From Chryseobacterium capnotolerans (lineage in GTDB: Bacteria > Bacteroidota > Bacteroidia > Flavobacteriales > Weeksellaceae): 64,000 bases of DNA. Shown here piece by piece: positions 28,334 to 36,409 of the stretch. Position 1 is the stretch's first letter, and every line of letters starts with the position of its first letter. The position numbers and the translations under genes were made by a program. A model generated the notes under the pieces. It was not told the DNA's origin and made no database searches. It worked only from the letters and a program-made list of their open reading frames with translations. The stretch spans positions 4,469,001-4,533,000 of the forward strand of contig NZ_CP065589.1 of the NCBI RefSeq assembly GCF_021278965.1, in the 5' to 3' direction.

Positions 28334-29770
28334 TTAAAACATAGCATACATAAATCCTTTAGGAGCAATATAAAACAGGAAAACCAAAAACACCAGTACA
28401 TAATAAAATCCCCATCGTAAAAAGATATTTTTCTTCACAAAAATCTCTTTGATCGCATATTCTTTATCTCTATTCCCCCACTCTAGCAATACCATAAATA
28501 CCATTACCAGTATAATTTCTTTCTGGATTGGAAAATTGGGCAACTGGAAAAATGATAAGGAGAAAATACCCTGATAATATTTAGCAGCCATTTCCATATC
28601 TTTTGAAAAGAAAAGAATCATCAATAAAGTAAAGAGAATAAATGTTACAGGGATATTCTTTAATTCATCCTTTGTTGGAATGAAGTTGTTAGATGTTTTA
28701 ATCTTTTTATTCATTTTTCCACTCAGAATCAATGGAATAAACATAATACCACTTACCAATCCATGAACGATGTAATGCCATTCTGCCCCATGCCAGAACC
28801 CCACCACCAAAAAGTTGATGATGATGGCCATAATCAGTCCATATTTTTCATAATCTCTAAAGCGAATGGATAAAGGTGTAAAAACATACTCCGTAAGCCA
28901 TGAGGTTAAAGATATATGCCATCTTCTCCAATAGTCGGCAACATTTTGTGCAAACAACGGATAATTAAAGTTCGGCTGAATTTTAATCCCCAGCAGCTTA
29001 GAAATACCTATTGCCATATCAGTATATCCTGAGAAATCAGAATACAACTGGATAAAATACAATACAGCTCCAACCAATAAAGCACTTCCGTTTAAGGTAT
29101 GATAGGACTCAAATAGCTGAGAAGTAATTCCGGCAATATTATCTGCTACCACCAGCTTTTTGAAAAGCCCCCATAAAATTTGCTTTAGTCCGTCAGTAAA
29201 TTGAGCGGAAGAAAATTCTCTTTTTATTTTCAGATTTTTCAAAAATGGAGTGGCTCTATCAATAGGCCCGGCAATAATACATGGAAAAAAGGCAATAAAA
29301 ACTGCATAATCCAGCAGACTTGGAATTTCCTTCAGTTTATTATTTCTGATATCCAATAAATAACTTATCATTCTAAACGAATAGAAACTGATCCCTATCG
29401 GAAAAATAATCTTCAATAGCCCCAATTGATCCTTAACTCCAAAAAGATGCAGGAAATCATTAAAGTTATCAATGAAGAAATTAAAATACTTAAAATACAA
29501 AAGCTGAATCAGGACAATAAAAACTCCCGACCTCAGCCACCATATCTCAGATTTCTCTTTTTGGGCCGCCTTTATTTTATTCCCTACAAAATAGGTAACT
29601 CCTGTAGTTGCTATCAACAATGATAAGAACTCCCAACTCCAACTGCTGTAAAAGACATAACTTCCTATGAGCAGAATTATATTTTGGATCTTTGAGGTTT
29701 TTCCGCAGAGATAATAAATAAAATATAACGCAATAAAGAATAATATAAAGCTGTATGAATTAAGAAGCAT
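28334..29770 (-). CDS. MBOAT-family O-acyltransferase, first copy (DltB/AlgI-like)
   Basis: This 478-residue membrane O-acyltransferase has about eleven membrane segments. Motifs are GISFYSFRMISYLLDI, FFPCIIAGPIDRA, LYSDFSGYTDMAIGIS, YWRRWHISLTSWLTEYVF and VGFWHGAEWHY, whose histidine is the family's active-site residue. The intact length and all motifs argue for function. It starts 10 bases after the acyl carrier protein gene, in the order FkbH, carrier protein, MBOAT, SGNH protein. DltB uses D-alanyl-DltC as donor; by analogy this protein could take an acyl group from the neighbouring carrier protein. That donor is inferred from gene order, not from sequence. Confidence 0.88.
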   Translation of the reverse strand: MLLNSYSFILFFIALYFIYYLCGKTSKIQNIILLIGSYVFYSSWSWEFLSLLIATTGVTYFVGNKIKAAQKEKSEIWWLRSGVFIVLIQLLYFKYFNFFIDNFNDFLHLFGVKDQLGLLKIIFPIGISFYSFRMISYLLDIRNNKLKEIPSLLDYAVFIAFFPCIIAGPIDRATPFLKNLKIKREFSSAQFTDGLKQILWGLFKKLVVADNIAGITSQLFESYHTLNGSALLVGAVLYFIQLYSDFSGYTDMAIGISKLLGIKIQPNFNYPLFAQNVADYWRRWHISLTSWLTEYVFTPLSIRFRDYEKYGLIMAIIINFLVVGFWHGAEWHYIVHGLVSGIMFIPLILSGKMNKKIKTSNNFIPTKDELKNIPVTFILFTLLMILFFSKDMEMAAKYYQGIFSLSFFQLPNFPIQKEIILVMVFMVLLEWGNRDKEYAIKEIFVKKNIFLRWGFYYVLVFLVFLFYIAPKGFMYAMF

Positions 29771-29780
29771 ACAACATCAC

Positions 29781-30017
29781 TTATTTTGAAGTTATAGAAT
29801 CTATCATTTCTCCTACATCATTCCAGCTTCTGATTTCAGATGAAGTAAAACGTATTCCAAAGCCTTTTTCTACTGCTACAATTAACTGAATATGAGAAAG
29901 CGAATCCCATTCTTCAATATCTTCAGCCGTTGTTTCTGGAGTCAATACAATTTCATCATTGTCCAATTCATCGCGGAAAATACGGGTCAGTTTACTTAAA
30001 ATTTCATCATTATTCAT
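29781..30017 (-). CDS. Acyl carrier protein next to FkbH
   Basis: This 78-residue carrier protein has the phosphopantetheine attachment serine at Ser39 in EEWDSLSHIQL. That WDSLSH-type motif is typical of carrier proteins encoded beside FkbH proteins, rather than of the fatty-acid AcpP (usually GADSLDTVEL). Four-helix pattern and acidic composition fit. It lies 14 bases after fkbH and 10 before the MBOAT gene, so it should be made with both. Its probable role is to hold the acyl unit loaded by FkbH. A DltC-like role is suggested by the neighbours. Confidence 0.9.
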   Translation of the reverse strand: MNNDEILSKLTRIFRDELDNDEIVLTPETTAEDIEEWDSLSHIQLIVAVEKGFGIRFTSSEIRSWNDVGEMIDSITSK

Positions 30018-30031
30018 AATCTTTTACTGTG

Positions 30032-31759
30032 TTATAATTTGTTATTAATATATACGTTTTTGTTTTTGTAATCCTCTACGGATAATACCCACTTCTCATT
30101 CTGCCTGGTAAAACCAAGTCTTTCATAGTGGTCTTCAACCATTTGATTTTTAGCAGTAGGAATGTATTCTCCTACTACATATTTATATCCATTATTTCTG
30201 GCAGTATCTACAATGGTATTCAGCGTAAAATCTTCCATTCCTCTTTTCAGGACACGGCAGCTCATCAGCCACGTCTCAATAAACAGATTTTCAGGATCTT
30301 TTCTCTCCATTACAACAACGCAGATGAGCCCGTTATCTCCGTATTTATCTTCTAAAGTAAAGGAGATGGTAAAGTGATTTTCTGAGTGAATTAACCGATC
30401 TACATCCTGCTCGGTATATCTTATTGTTCTCAGGTTAAACTGATTGGAACGCTGGGTAAGCTGAGAAACTCTTGGTTTTGAGAAGTTATTGAAAGACTGA
30501 ACATCAGACACCATATTCATACTTTTAAGAAAATCTTCCAAATTGGTAAAACTTTCTAAAGCAATAGCACGCTGTGCCTCTACCTGATATTGTTTGGTTC
30601 TTTCAGTATCATTCTCTGAGAAACTGGCCGTCTCAAAAAGGTTTAAACTGTATAAATATTCCAGATATTCAGCAGGGTCTTCCGGGAGCTCCGGTACACA
30701 GACTTCAGGAAGATTTTCTCTTACTATATTCCTTTCAAAGGGATTGTCATCCAAAAAAACCATGGAGTCAAATCCTATATTTAAAATCTGTTGGATTTTT
30801 CTGATATTATCTGCTTTATTTTCCCAGTTGGCTACAAATACGGCTATATCTTCCAGCTTAAGAACCATATCCGGATGTTTTTCAAATGGTTCTTTCGCTT
30901 TATCTTCATCATTCTTACTACATACAGCCAGAATTACGCCTCTTTTCTGCAATGCTTTTACCCAATATTGGAACTCCGTAAATGCTTTTCCAATTCCCAG
31001 ACTTCCGATTTGTATTTTTTCAAGGCCGTCATCACCAATAATTCCGCCCCAGGTAGTATTATCCAGATCCAAGATCAGACATTTCTTAAATTTCCCTTCC
31101 AAAGAGGAAATAATACTTACGATATGATGCGCAATAATAGGCAGCGCATCTAAAGAAAGAACCATTTCCGTATTGATATAGATATTGGGCGAAAACATAA
31201 AATCCCGACCCCATTTATTTTGAATGGAAAGTAAATCGGCAATAAAAAAATTATCATTCTTAACGGCTAGTTCTGCCGAAAGAAGATAGTTAAGCTTATT
31301 TTGCTGAAAAACAAAGGAAGACTCTACTTTGGTTGAAAAATTTCCAAAAACCTGATTATTGATTCCCGGAAAATTACAGTAGATGACCCTGCTTTTCGTT
31401 CTGCTTTGAATGGTACGATAAAGTTCGTCTATATAGCTGATTTTATTTTCTGCAAAAGCAGATTGTGAGCTATAGGATTTATAGTACTGTCCCAATAATT
31501 TGTGAGAAGATTCAAAAATAATAGTATAATCTGCATTAAACTCATAATATTCTGAGGAAGGATCCAGAATCTGGCGGGATATCTGTCCGAAATCGGCTTC
31601 AAAGATTTCAAGATTAATTCCTTCAGTAATAGCAGTTCCTTTTAGCGCAATATTTAAAAACTGAGTTGCTGTATCTCCCAGCAAAGCAACTTTTGCATTC
31701 TTTAACCCTTTAGAATCTTTACGAAGTTCTTTTTTAAGCTCCGAAAATGTTTTATACAT
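30032..31759 (-). CDS. FkbH-like HAD-superfamily acyl-ACP loading protein
   Basis: This 575-residue three-part protein has an N-terminal SGNH-like region (to about 210), a HAD-IIIC phosphatase domain with DLDNTTWGGIIGDDG (nucleophile Asp231, acid Asp233), VCSKND and FLDDNPFERN, and a C-terminal GNAT-like region (from about 430, ending with YERLGF). FkbH family proteins load a glyceryl unit from 1,3-bisphosphoglycerate onto a carrier protein and dephosphorylate it; some in polysaccharide loci are thought to supply other hydroxyacyl units. It is followed at 14 bases by a matching carrier protein, then an MBOAT. I infer that it starts a pathway for glyceryl or lactyl-type decoration of the glycan. 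Confidence 0.9.
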   Translation of the reverse strand: MYKTFSELKKELRKDSKGLKNAKVALLGDTATQFLNIALKGTAITEGINLEIFEADFGQISRQILDPSSEYYEFNADYTIIFESSHKLLGQYYKSYSSQSAFAENKISYIDELYRTIQSRTKSRVIYCNFPGINNQVFGNFSTKVESSFVFQQNKLNYLLSAELAVKNDNFFIADLLSIQNKWGRDFMFSPNIYINTEMVLSLDALPIIAHHIVSIISSLEGKFKKCLILDLDNTTWGGIIGDDGLEKIQIGSLGIGKAFTEFQYWVKALQKRGVILAVCSKNDEDKAKEPFEKHPDMVLKLEDIAVFVANWENKADNIRKIQQILNIGFDSMVFLDDNPFERNIVRENLPEVCVPELPEDPAEYLEYLYSLNLFETASFSENDTERTKQYQVEAQRAIALESFTNLEDFLKSMNMVSDVQSFNNFSKPRVSQLTQRSNQFNLRTIRYTEQDVDRLIHSENHFTISFTLEDKYGDNGLICVVVMERKDPENLFIETWLMSCRVLKRGMEDFTLNTIVDTARNNGYKYVVGEYIPTAKNQMVEDHYERLGFTRQNEKWVLSVEDYKNKNVYINNKL

Positions 31760-31771
31760 ATTGTCCTTTTA

Positions 31772-31894
31772 TTAAAAAATCAATGTATATCGCCCCGGTG
31801 CTGACAGCACTTTTTGATTATTTTCTTTGCAGATGAATTGTAATATCAGACTTTCATCTGAAATGTAAGTATAGGGAACTTTTCTCATTTCCAT
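31772..31894 (-). CDS. Possible 40-residue leader or small protein upstream of fkbH
   Basis: A short open frame encodes 40 residues, beginning MEMRKVPYTYISDESLILQF and ending with SAPGRYTLIF. Composition is protein-like, and it fills the gap between a -7 box (31912-31919) and fkbH, ending 12 bases before the fkbH start. It could be a small protein of the acylation operon or a leader peptide. I recognise no family, and a chance frame of this length cannot be excluded. Confidence 0.35.
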   Translation of the reverse strand: MEMRKVPYTYISDESLILQFICKENNQKVLSAPGRYTLIF

Positions 31895-31911
31895 AATTGT
31901 GTTGCTTTTTA

Positions 31912-31919
31912 CAAAAATA
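31912..31919 (-). promoter_or_regulatory. Putative -7 promoter box for the FkbH operon
   Basis: On the minus strand this reads TATTTTTG, matching TAnnTTTG. It lies 17 bases before the small ORF and about 150 before fkbH, and is placed between the acyltransferase stop and the operon. It is the only good box in this gap. Confidence 0.45.
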
Positions 31920-31926
31920 GAGATTT

Positions 31927-32955
31927 TTATCTGATCTTCACCCTTTTCAGATAATCTCTTAGTGGCTTTTCAATAAATTGATAAAACAAAATACAAATTA
32001 TGATAAGAAAGACCATGTAAATCCCAAATACAATATCAATCGAAAAATTATAATTTCCCCACTTTAAAAGCTCCCTCAAGATATAGAGAACAGGGATATG
32101 CGTAATATAGACGGCATAGCTTGCTTCGCCCAGATACTCTAAAGGTTTTAATGAGAATATCCTTGTTAATGCCCCATTATTTCTTGATATTAAAATAATA
32201 AGAGGAATAAAGAGCAATGCCATTAACCCATTATGATAGAATAGCGGAAGAAAAATCAAGGATAATAATACAAGTCCGAAAATAATAACTATCGGTATAT
32301 CATAATTCTTCCGACCAGAGTTTTTCACAAAATATAGCCCCGCAAGATTCCCTACCAAAAATTCATTGACATGCATCAACGGAAAATAGTACAGTAATTC
32401 ATGGCTTTCGGTATGAGGGCCTTTATAATAGGAAGAATCTGAATACAGGCTACAAAACACCTGGGTAATTATCCAAATAATAACCGTTACCACCCATATA
32501 CTCTTATTTCCTTTGGAGTAAAAATAATTATACAGCAAAGGAAAGAGCAGGTAGAAAAGAAACTCTACAGAAATAGACCAGCCAGGAAAATTCAGAATCA
32601 TCGCCTCACCGGGAATCCAGCTCTGCAATCCGAACAGATACAAGAATCCTTTATCAATACTGAAGTTAGAATATCTGGTTATCAAATACAGAAGAAGCCC
32701 CAATACATACAAGGGATATATCCTCGCAAATCGGTTTCGATAATAATCTAAATATTCGATCTTCTCTTTTTTGTGGTACGCCACAATCATAATAAAACCT
32801 GAAAGTATAAAGAAGTAACTTACTCCCACATTGGCTTTCAGGAATATATTTGAAATATAATCGATTTTATATAAAAACAAATCTTTATTGAAATGGGAAA
32901 TGACAATAGCCATAGCCGCAAGAAATCTGGTAAATGTAATCTGACTTATCTTCAT
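31927..32955 (-). CDS. Acyltransferase 3 family membrane protein (OafA-like)
   Basis: This 342-residue membrane acyltransferase has about ten hydrophobic segments. The N-terminus QITFTRFLAAMAIVISHF carries the RFLAA...H motif with the family's essential histidine (about His20). NVGVSYFFILSGFIM, the RFARIYPLY segment and a C-terminal YAVYITHIPVLY follow as expected. Such proteins transfer acetyl or other acyl groups from the cytoplasm to sugars of exported polysaccharide. It lies upstream of the FkbH operon on the same strand, making it a third type of acylation enzyme in this block. It is probably a separate unit because a promoter-like box follows it. Confidence 0.88.
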   Translation of the reverse strand: MKISQITFTRFLAAMAIVISHFNKDLFLYKIDYISNIFLKANVGVSYFFILSGFIMIVAYHKKEKIEYLDYYRNRFARIYPLYVLGLLLYLITRYSNFSIDKGFLYLFGLQSWIPGEAMILNFPGWSISVEFLFYLLFPLLYNYFYSKGNKSIWVVTVIIWIITQVFCSLYSDSSYYKGPHTESHELLYYFPLMHVNEFLVGNLAGLYFVKNSGRKNYDIPIVIIFGLVLLSLIFLPLFYHNGLMALLFIPLIILISRNNGALTRIFSLKPLEYLGEASYAVYITHIPVLYILRELLKWGNYNFSIDIVFGIYMVFLIIICILFYQFIEKPLRDYLKRVKIR

Positions 32956-33102
32956 AAAAAGCGTGTAAACAGCTGTATCATAAATTTATAATCTCATTTT
33001 TTATCCAGAAATCATTACGCATAGAATCTGGCATATCTCTTATCAAATAAATTAGCAAAAGAGTCTACCAATATCTCTTAATAAAAACACCCTCCTCTAA
33101 AA

Positions 33103-33873
33103 TTATTTAATAAATACACCAATATATTTCCCTTCGTATTCTACTACAATAGTCTCTATATTATTTTTTTCACAGAAATCCTGATAAGAAGAATTATCAC
33201 CAATATCATCACTGATGAAAACACCCCCTTTTTTCAAATGATTGTAAAGCTCTTCATATGCCCACATTCTTCCGTTATAACTCTTATCAGAATCATAGTG
33301 AAGAACATCAAATGTAGAATTCTCCGCAAAGATCTTTGGTAATGCTTCTCTGTCTGCAAAGCGAAATAACTTCCAAATTCCCTTAAGAGGTTCAGGAACT
33401 ACGTATCCTACATATTGATCTCCGTCCTGAGCCAGATAAGGCATATCTGAACTGTAAAGTGTACCATTTCTTTTTACTAATGATAAAAGAGATGCTAATG
33501 AAGACCACCCATAGGCAACTCCTGTTTCTACAACATATTGAGCATTAGCAAACTCACATGCATAGTAGATCAGCTCCAAAGCACCGGGACCACCCATTTT
33601 TACAGGACATTCCTTTTCTCTCTGAGCGGCATTAGCTAAAATTTCCTGATAATCTTTACGAAAGGTATCTATTTCTAGTCCAAAAAGCTGTGATACTGCT
33701 TCTTTCTGTGATACTGCTCTTTCAGCAGCCCAAGAGTTCGTCTTTTCTTTGCCTTTAAATGCGTTGCCTCTGTTGACTGTGTTTTTAATAATTTTCCGAC
33801 CTAATTCCGGATAAAGATCAGGCCTTTTCAGATACCCGATAAATGTTTTGAGAACTCTTGTTATTTCCCCCAT
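33103..33873 (-). CDS. Class I SAM-dependent methyltransferase (Methyltransf_24 type)
   Basis: This 256-residue methyltransferase has YVVETGVAYGWSSLASLLSLV as the SAM-binding glycine motif (about residues 120-140), LYSSDMP as the acidic second motif, FDVLHYDSDKSYNGRMWAYEEL as the family's aspartate-rich motif, and GGVFISDDIGDN as the next strand. This subtype includes sugar and antibiotic O-methyltransferases. About 120 N-terminal residues precede the catalytic domain and are not recognised. It stands at the head of the minus-strand block with its own promoter-like box at 33892. The substrate is unknown; a sugar of the local glycan is likely from context. Confidence 0.82.
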   Translation of the reverse strand: MGEITRVLKTFIGYLKRPDLYPELGRKIIKNTVNRGNAFKGKEKTNSWAAERAVSQKEAVSQLFGLEIDTFRKDYQEILANAAQREKECPVKMGGPGALELIYYACEFANAQYVVETGVAYGWSSLASLLSLVKRNGTLYSSDMPYLAQDGDQYVGYVVPEPLKGIWKLFRFADREALPKIFAENSTFDVLHYDSDKSYNGRMWAYEELYNHLKKGGVFISDDIGDNSSYQDFCEKNNIETIVVEYEGKYIGVFIK

Positions 33874-33891
33874 TGTGTTGTTTTAATTGAG

Positions 33892-33899
33892 CAAAAATA
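33892..33899 (-). promoter_or_regulatory. Putative -7 promoter box for the methyltransferase gene
   Basis: On the minus strand TATTTTTG fits TAnnTTTG and lies 18 bases before the ATG at 33873. It forms part of a divergent promoter region with the plus-strand box at 33932. Confidence 0.5.
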
Positions 33900-33931
33900 A
33901 AGTTTTTTTTTCCATTTATATAAAAACAAAT

Positions 33932-33939
33932 TATATTTG
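33932..33939 (+). promoter_or_regulatory. Putative -7 promoter box for the downstream glycosyltransferase operon
   Basis: TATATTTG fits TAnnTTTG and is the only good plus-strand box between the divergent methyltransferase and the GT2 gene at 34128, leaving a leader of about 185 bases that contains a short open frame. Confidence 0.45.
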
Positions 33940-33978
33940 TGTAACCAAGTGAAAAAAAGCATTACCTTAATCCCTATT

Positions 33979-34131
33979 ATGAAAAATGCCAGTTTACCAT
34001 CAGGATTTCATTTTTCAATGAACAGTTTTCTTTCAGTCTATTTTCTGAGACCTTCGTCAGCAAAAACTGATAAAAATGAGGAATTATTTTGCCAAAAATT
34101 AATTGTCAACACTTTCTATAAATCTATATGA
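33979..34131 (+). CDS. Possible 50-residue ORF overlapping the next glycosyltransferase start
   Basis: The open frame begins MKNASLPSGFHFSMNSFLSV and ends with VNTFYKSI; its TGA overlaps the next ATG as ATGA. The overlap is the coupling pattern seen among real gene pairs here, and the frame fills the leader after a -7 box. No family is recognised and composition is ordinary, so it may be a leader frame or chance. Confidence 0.25.
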   Translation: MKNASLPSGFHFSMNSFLSVYFLRPSSAKTDKNEELFCQKLIVNTFYKSI

Positions 34132-34967
34132 AGTTTTCCATACTTATTGCTCATTACAATAATGCCAGATTGTTCAGAGATTGTTATCATTCTCTGCTGA
34201 AGCAGACCTACTCCAATTGGGAAGCTATTATTGTAGATGATGCTTCTTCAGAAGAGGAAAAAGAACAGGTAAAAGCCATCATTGCAGGAGATGAAAGATT
34301 TAAGTTTTCTGAAAATGAAAAGAACAGCGGTGTAGGGGTTACAAAAAGCAGACTTATAGAGCTTGCTTCCGGAGAAATTTGTGGTTTTGTAGACCCTGAT
34401 GATGCCATACTTCCTACTGCTGTTGAAAAGGCCATTCAGGTTTTTAAAGAGAAAAAGAAAGTAGTACTCACTTATTCCCGCTTTATGGGATGTGATAAGA
34501 ATCTAAAACCTATTGCTCCCTTTAAATCTGCGATGCAGGTAAGAAATGGTGACCCTTATTTCTTCAATTATCCCAACCAGATCAATCATTTTGTGACGTT
34601 TAGAAAGGATGTCTATGAACAGACAGACAAAATGAATCCGGAGTTAAGAATAGCTGAGGACCAGGATCTGTATTTAAAGATGTATGAAAAAGGTGATGTT
34701 TATTTCATAGATGACACCAATTATCTTTACAGAGCCCATTCAGGCGGCATTTCTCAGAATAACAATAAGGGAAAATCTTATGATTACTTCGCACAAGTTA
34801 TCTTAACAACTATGAAAAGAAGAAATCTTACAAGCATCAATGGGAAAAAGATCCCGGAAAAATATACCAATCATCAGGAGATCTTTGCTCTTTTGGAATA
34901 TCAGCATGGAATTTGGTACAGGATAAAAAAAAACATAGCCATTACTTTACAAAAACTTTTTAGATAA
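34128..34967 (+). CDS. Family 2 glycosyltransferase
   Basis: This is a GT2 enzyme of 279 residues. The N-terminus KFSILIAHYNNARLFRDCY, VDDASSEEEK, the NSGVGVTKSRLIELASGEI segment and FVDPDDA as the metal motif define the catalytic domain; later AEDQDLYLKMYEKG is the typical ED-containing acceptor segment. It is intact and, with the next gene (TAATG overlap), forms a two-gene unit diverging from the methyltransferase. Sugar specificity is unknown. Confidence 0.9.
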   Translation: MKFSILIAHYNNARLFRDCYHSLLKQTYSNWEAIIVDDASSEEEKEQVKAIIAGDERFKFSENEKNSGVGVTKSRLIELASGEICGFVDPDDAILPTAVEKAIQVFKEKKKVVLTYSRFMGCDKNLKPIAPFKSAMQVRNGDPYFFNYPNQINHFVTFRKDVYEQTDKMNPELRIAEDQDLYLKMYEKGDVYFIDDTNYLYRAHSGGISQNNNKGKSYDYFAQVILTTMKRRNLTSINGKKIPEKYTNHQEIFALLEYQHGIWYRIKKNIAITLQKLFR

Positions 34968-36145
34968 TGTCAGAAAATAAGAAAATACAGGTTCTTTTCA
35001 GACACCGCTCCATGGAAATGGGAGGGGTGGAAAAAGTAGTATTGAGTATGCTCAATAATCTGAACCCTGATAAATTTGAATTAACTATATGTCTAAACAT
35101 GAACCAGGGAGAACTCCGAAACGAAATCCCTAGCCACGTAAAAAAAGTTTATCTTACTGAAGGGAAAGAGAGCTTTTCTAAAAATCCATTCATCCATAAA
35201 CTTCAGCTTGTCCGCAGAAGACTGAAGCTAATGCAAATATTAAGAAATAAAAAAATTGAAGACCGTATTCTAGGGAATAAAAAGTTTGATATAGAAATCT
35301 CTCCTTCTTACGCTACATTCTCATCTGTCAACAATTCAAGTAATAAGCATTCAAAAAAAGTAGGCTGGTTTCATTCTGAGATCAATTTACCCGCTTTACA
35401 GCCTGCCGTTCCGAACATCATTGAAAACTTCCAAAAGTTTGATCATATGATTTACTGTTCACAAAGGATCAAAGAAATGATGCATATTTATTATCCGGAC
35501 TTAAAATATCCTTCAGAAAGTGTAGTCATCAATGCGATTCCTATTGAAGAAATTAAAAGAAAGGCAGAAGAAAAGCTTGAAGATTTTCCTCAGGGACCTG
35601 TATTTGTTTCCGTAGGAAGACTTCATCACAGAAAAGGATTTCACAAGCTTATTGACGCTCATAAAAGATTGATAGACGAAGGTTTTCACCACAGCATCTT
35701 AATCCTTGGAAATGGGGAAGAAATGGAGAACCTAAAGGCACAGATAAATGCCAATAATGTGCAGGATACATTTATTTTATGCGGCAATAAAATGAATCCT
35801 TATCCTTATATTAAAAATGCAGATTACTTTATTCTTCCTTCCGAATCAGAAGCCTGGCCTTTGGTAATTGCTGAAGCATTGATTCTTCAAAAACCAATTA
35901 TTGCAACGGAGACCGGCGATGTAGGAATTATGATTAAAGATCGCGAAACCGGATATCTGATCAATTATGAAACCAATGAAATGTATGAAGCGATGAAAAA
36001 ATTTCTTTCTGATCCGGAATTAATCTCCAGAATCAGAAAGAACCTTCTTACCATTGAAGATCAATTTGACAATCAAAAAATATTCAATGCTGTTGAGCAG
36101 ATCCTTGAGAACCTTTATCAACAAAAACAAAATGAAAGAGGATGA
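34967..36145 (+). CDS. Family 4 glycosyltransferase
   Basis: This 392-residue GT-B enzyme has an N-terminal VLFRHRSMEMGGVEKVVLSML with the GGxEK acceptor-side motif. The donor domain from about residue 205 reads PVFVSVGRLHHRKGFHKLIDA, then ILGNGEEMENLK, NPYPYIKNADYFILPSESEAWPLVIAEAL with the ExWxxxxxEA donor loop. Its closest relative in the window is the gene at 37989, with the same order and the NPYPY motif. The start overlaps the GT2 stop by one base. It ends 1 base before the convergent carrier-protein gene. Confidence 0.92.
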   Translation: MSENKKIQVLFRHRSMEMGGVEKVVLSMLNNLNPDKFELTICLNMNQGELRNEIPSHVKKVYLTEGKESFSKNPFIHKLQLVRRRLKLMQILRNKKIEDRILGNKKFDIEISPSYATFSSVNNSSNKHSKKVGWFHSEINLPALQPAVPNIIENFQKFDHMIYCSQRIKEMMHIYYPDLKYPSESVVINAIPIEEIKRKAEEKLEDFPQGPVFVSVGRLHHRKGFHKLIDAHKRLIDEGFHHSILILGNGEEMENLKAQINANNVQDTFILCGNKMNPYPYIKNADYFILPSESEAWPLVIAEALILQKPIIATETGDVGIMIKDRETGYLINYETNEMYEAMKKFLSDPELISRIRKNLLTIEDQFDNQKIFNAVEQILENLYQQKQNERG

Positions 36146-36146
36146 T

Positions 36147-36383
36147 TTAATCCTCTTCAAAATTTTCCAGTCCAATAATATTCATCAGATCGGAAACCGT
36201 TTCCATATCTTTGAACTCATTCACATCAAGCTTCTGATTAAAGTTTTCATCTACAAGAGCCATGACGGAAAGTAAACTTATAGAATCATAATTTTCCAGA
36301 TCTTTCAATTTGGTTTCTATGCTCAATGCTTGGTTTTCATCTAGCTCCTCTTGCAATTTTTTTAAGAAGACGGAAGTTTTCAT
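36147..36383 (-). CDS. Second acyl carrier protein, next to KAS III
   Basis: This 78-residue carrier-protein-like polypeptide has the candidate phosphopantetheine site at Ser34 in LENYDSISLLSVMAL. The motif DSIS is a variant of DSLx; flanking helices fit the family. The protein lies 26 bases downstream of a KAS III gene on the same strand, so the pair probably works together. It differs clearly from the carrier protein at 29781, and neither resembles the fatty-acid AcpP, which should be elsewhere in the genome. The role would be holding a short ketoacyl or acyl unit; which one is unknown. Confidence 0.82.
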   Translation of the reverse strand: MKTSVFLKKLQEELDENQALSIETKLKDLENYDSISLLSVMALVDENFNQKLDVNEFKDMETVSDLMNIIGLENFEED

Positions 36384-36409
36384 ATATTTTAAATTTTGTG
36401 ATTTGAGAA

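Noticed and set aside
33926..33940. Near-palindrome ACAAATTATATTTGT as a possible operator
   Set aside because: It is explained by the plus-strand -7 box (TATATTTG) in AT-rich sequence; too weak to call an operator.
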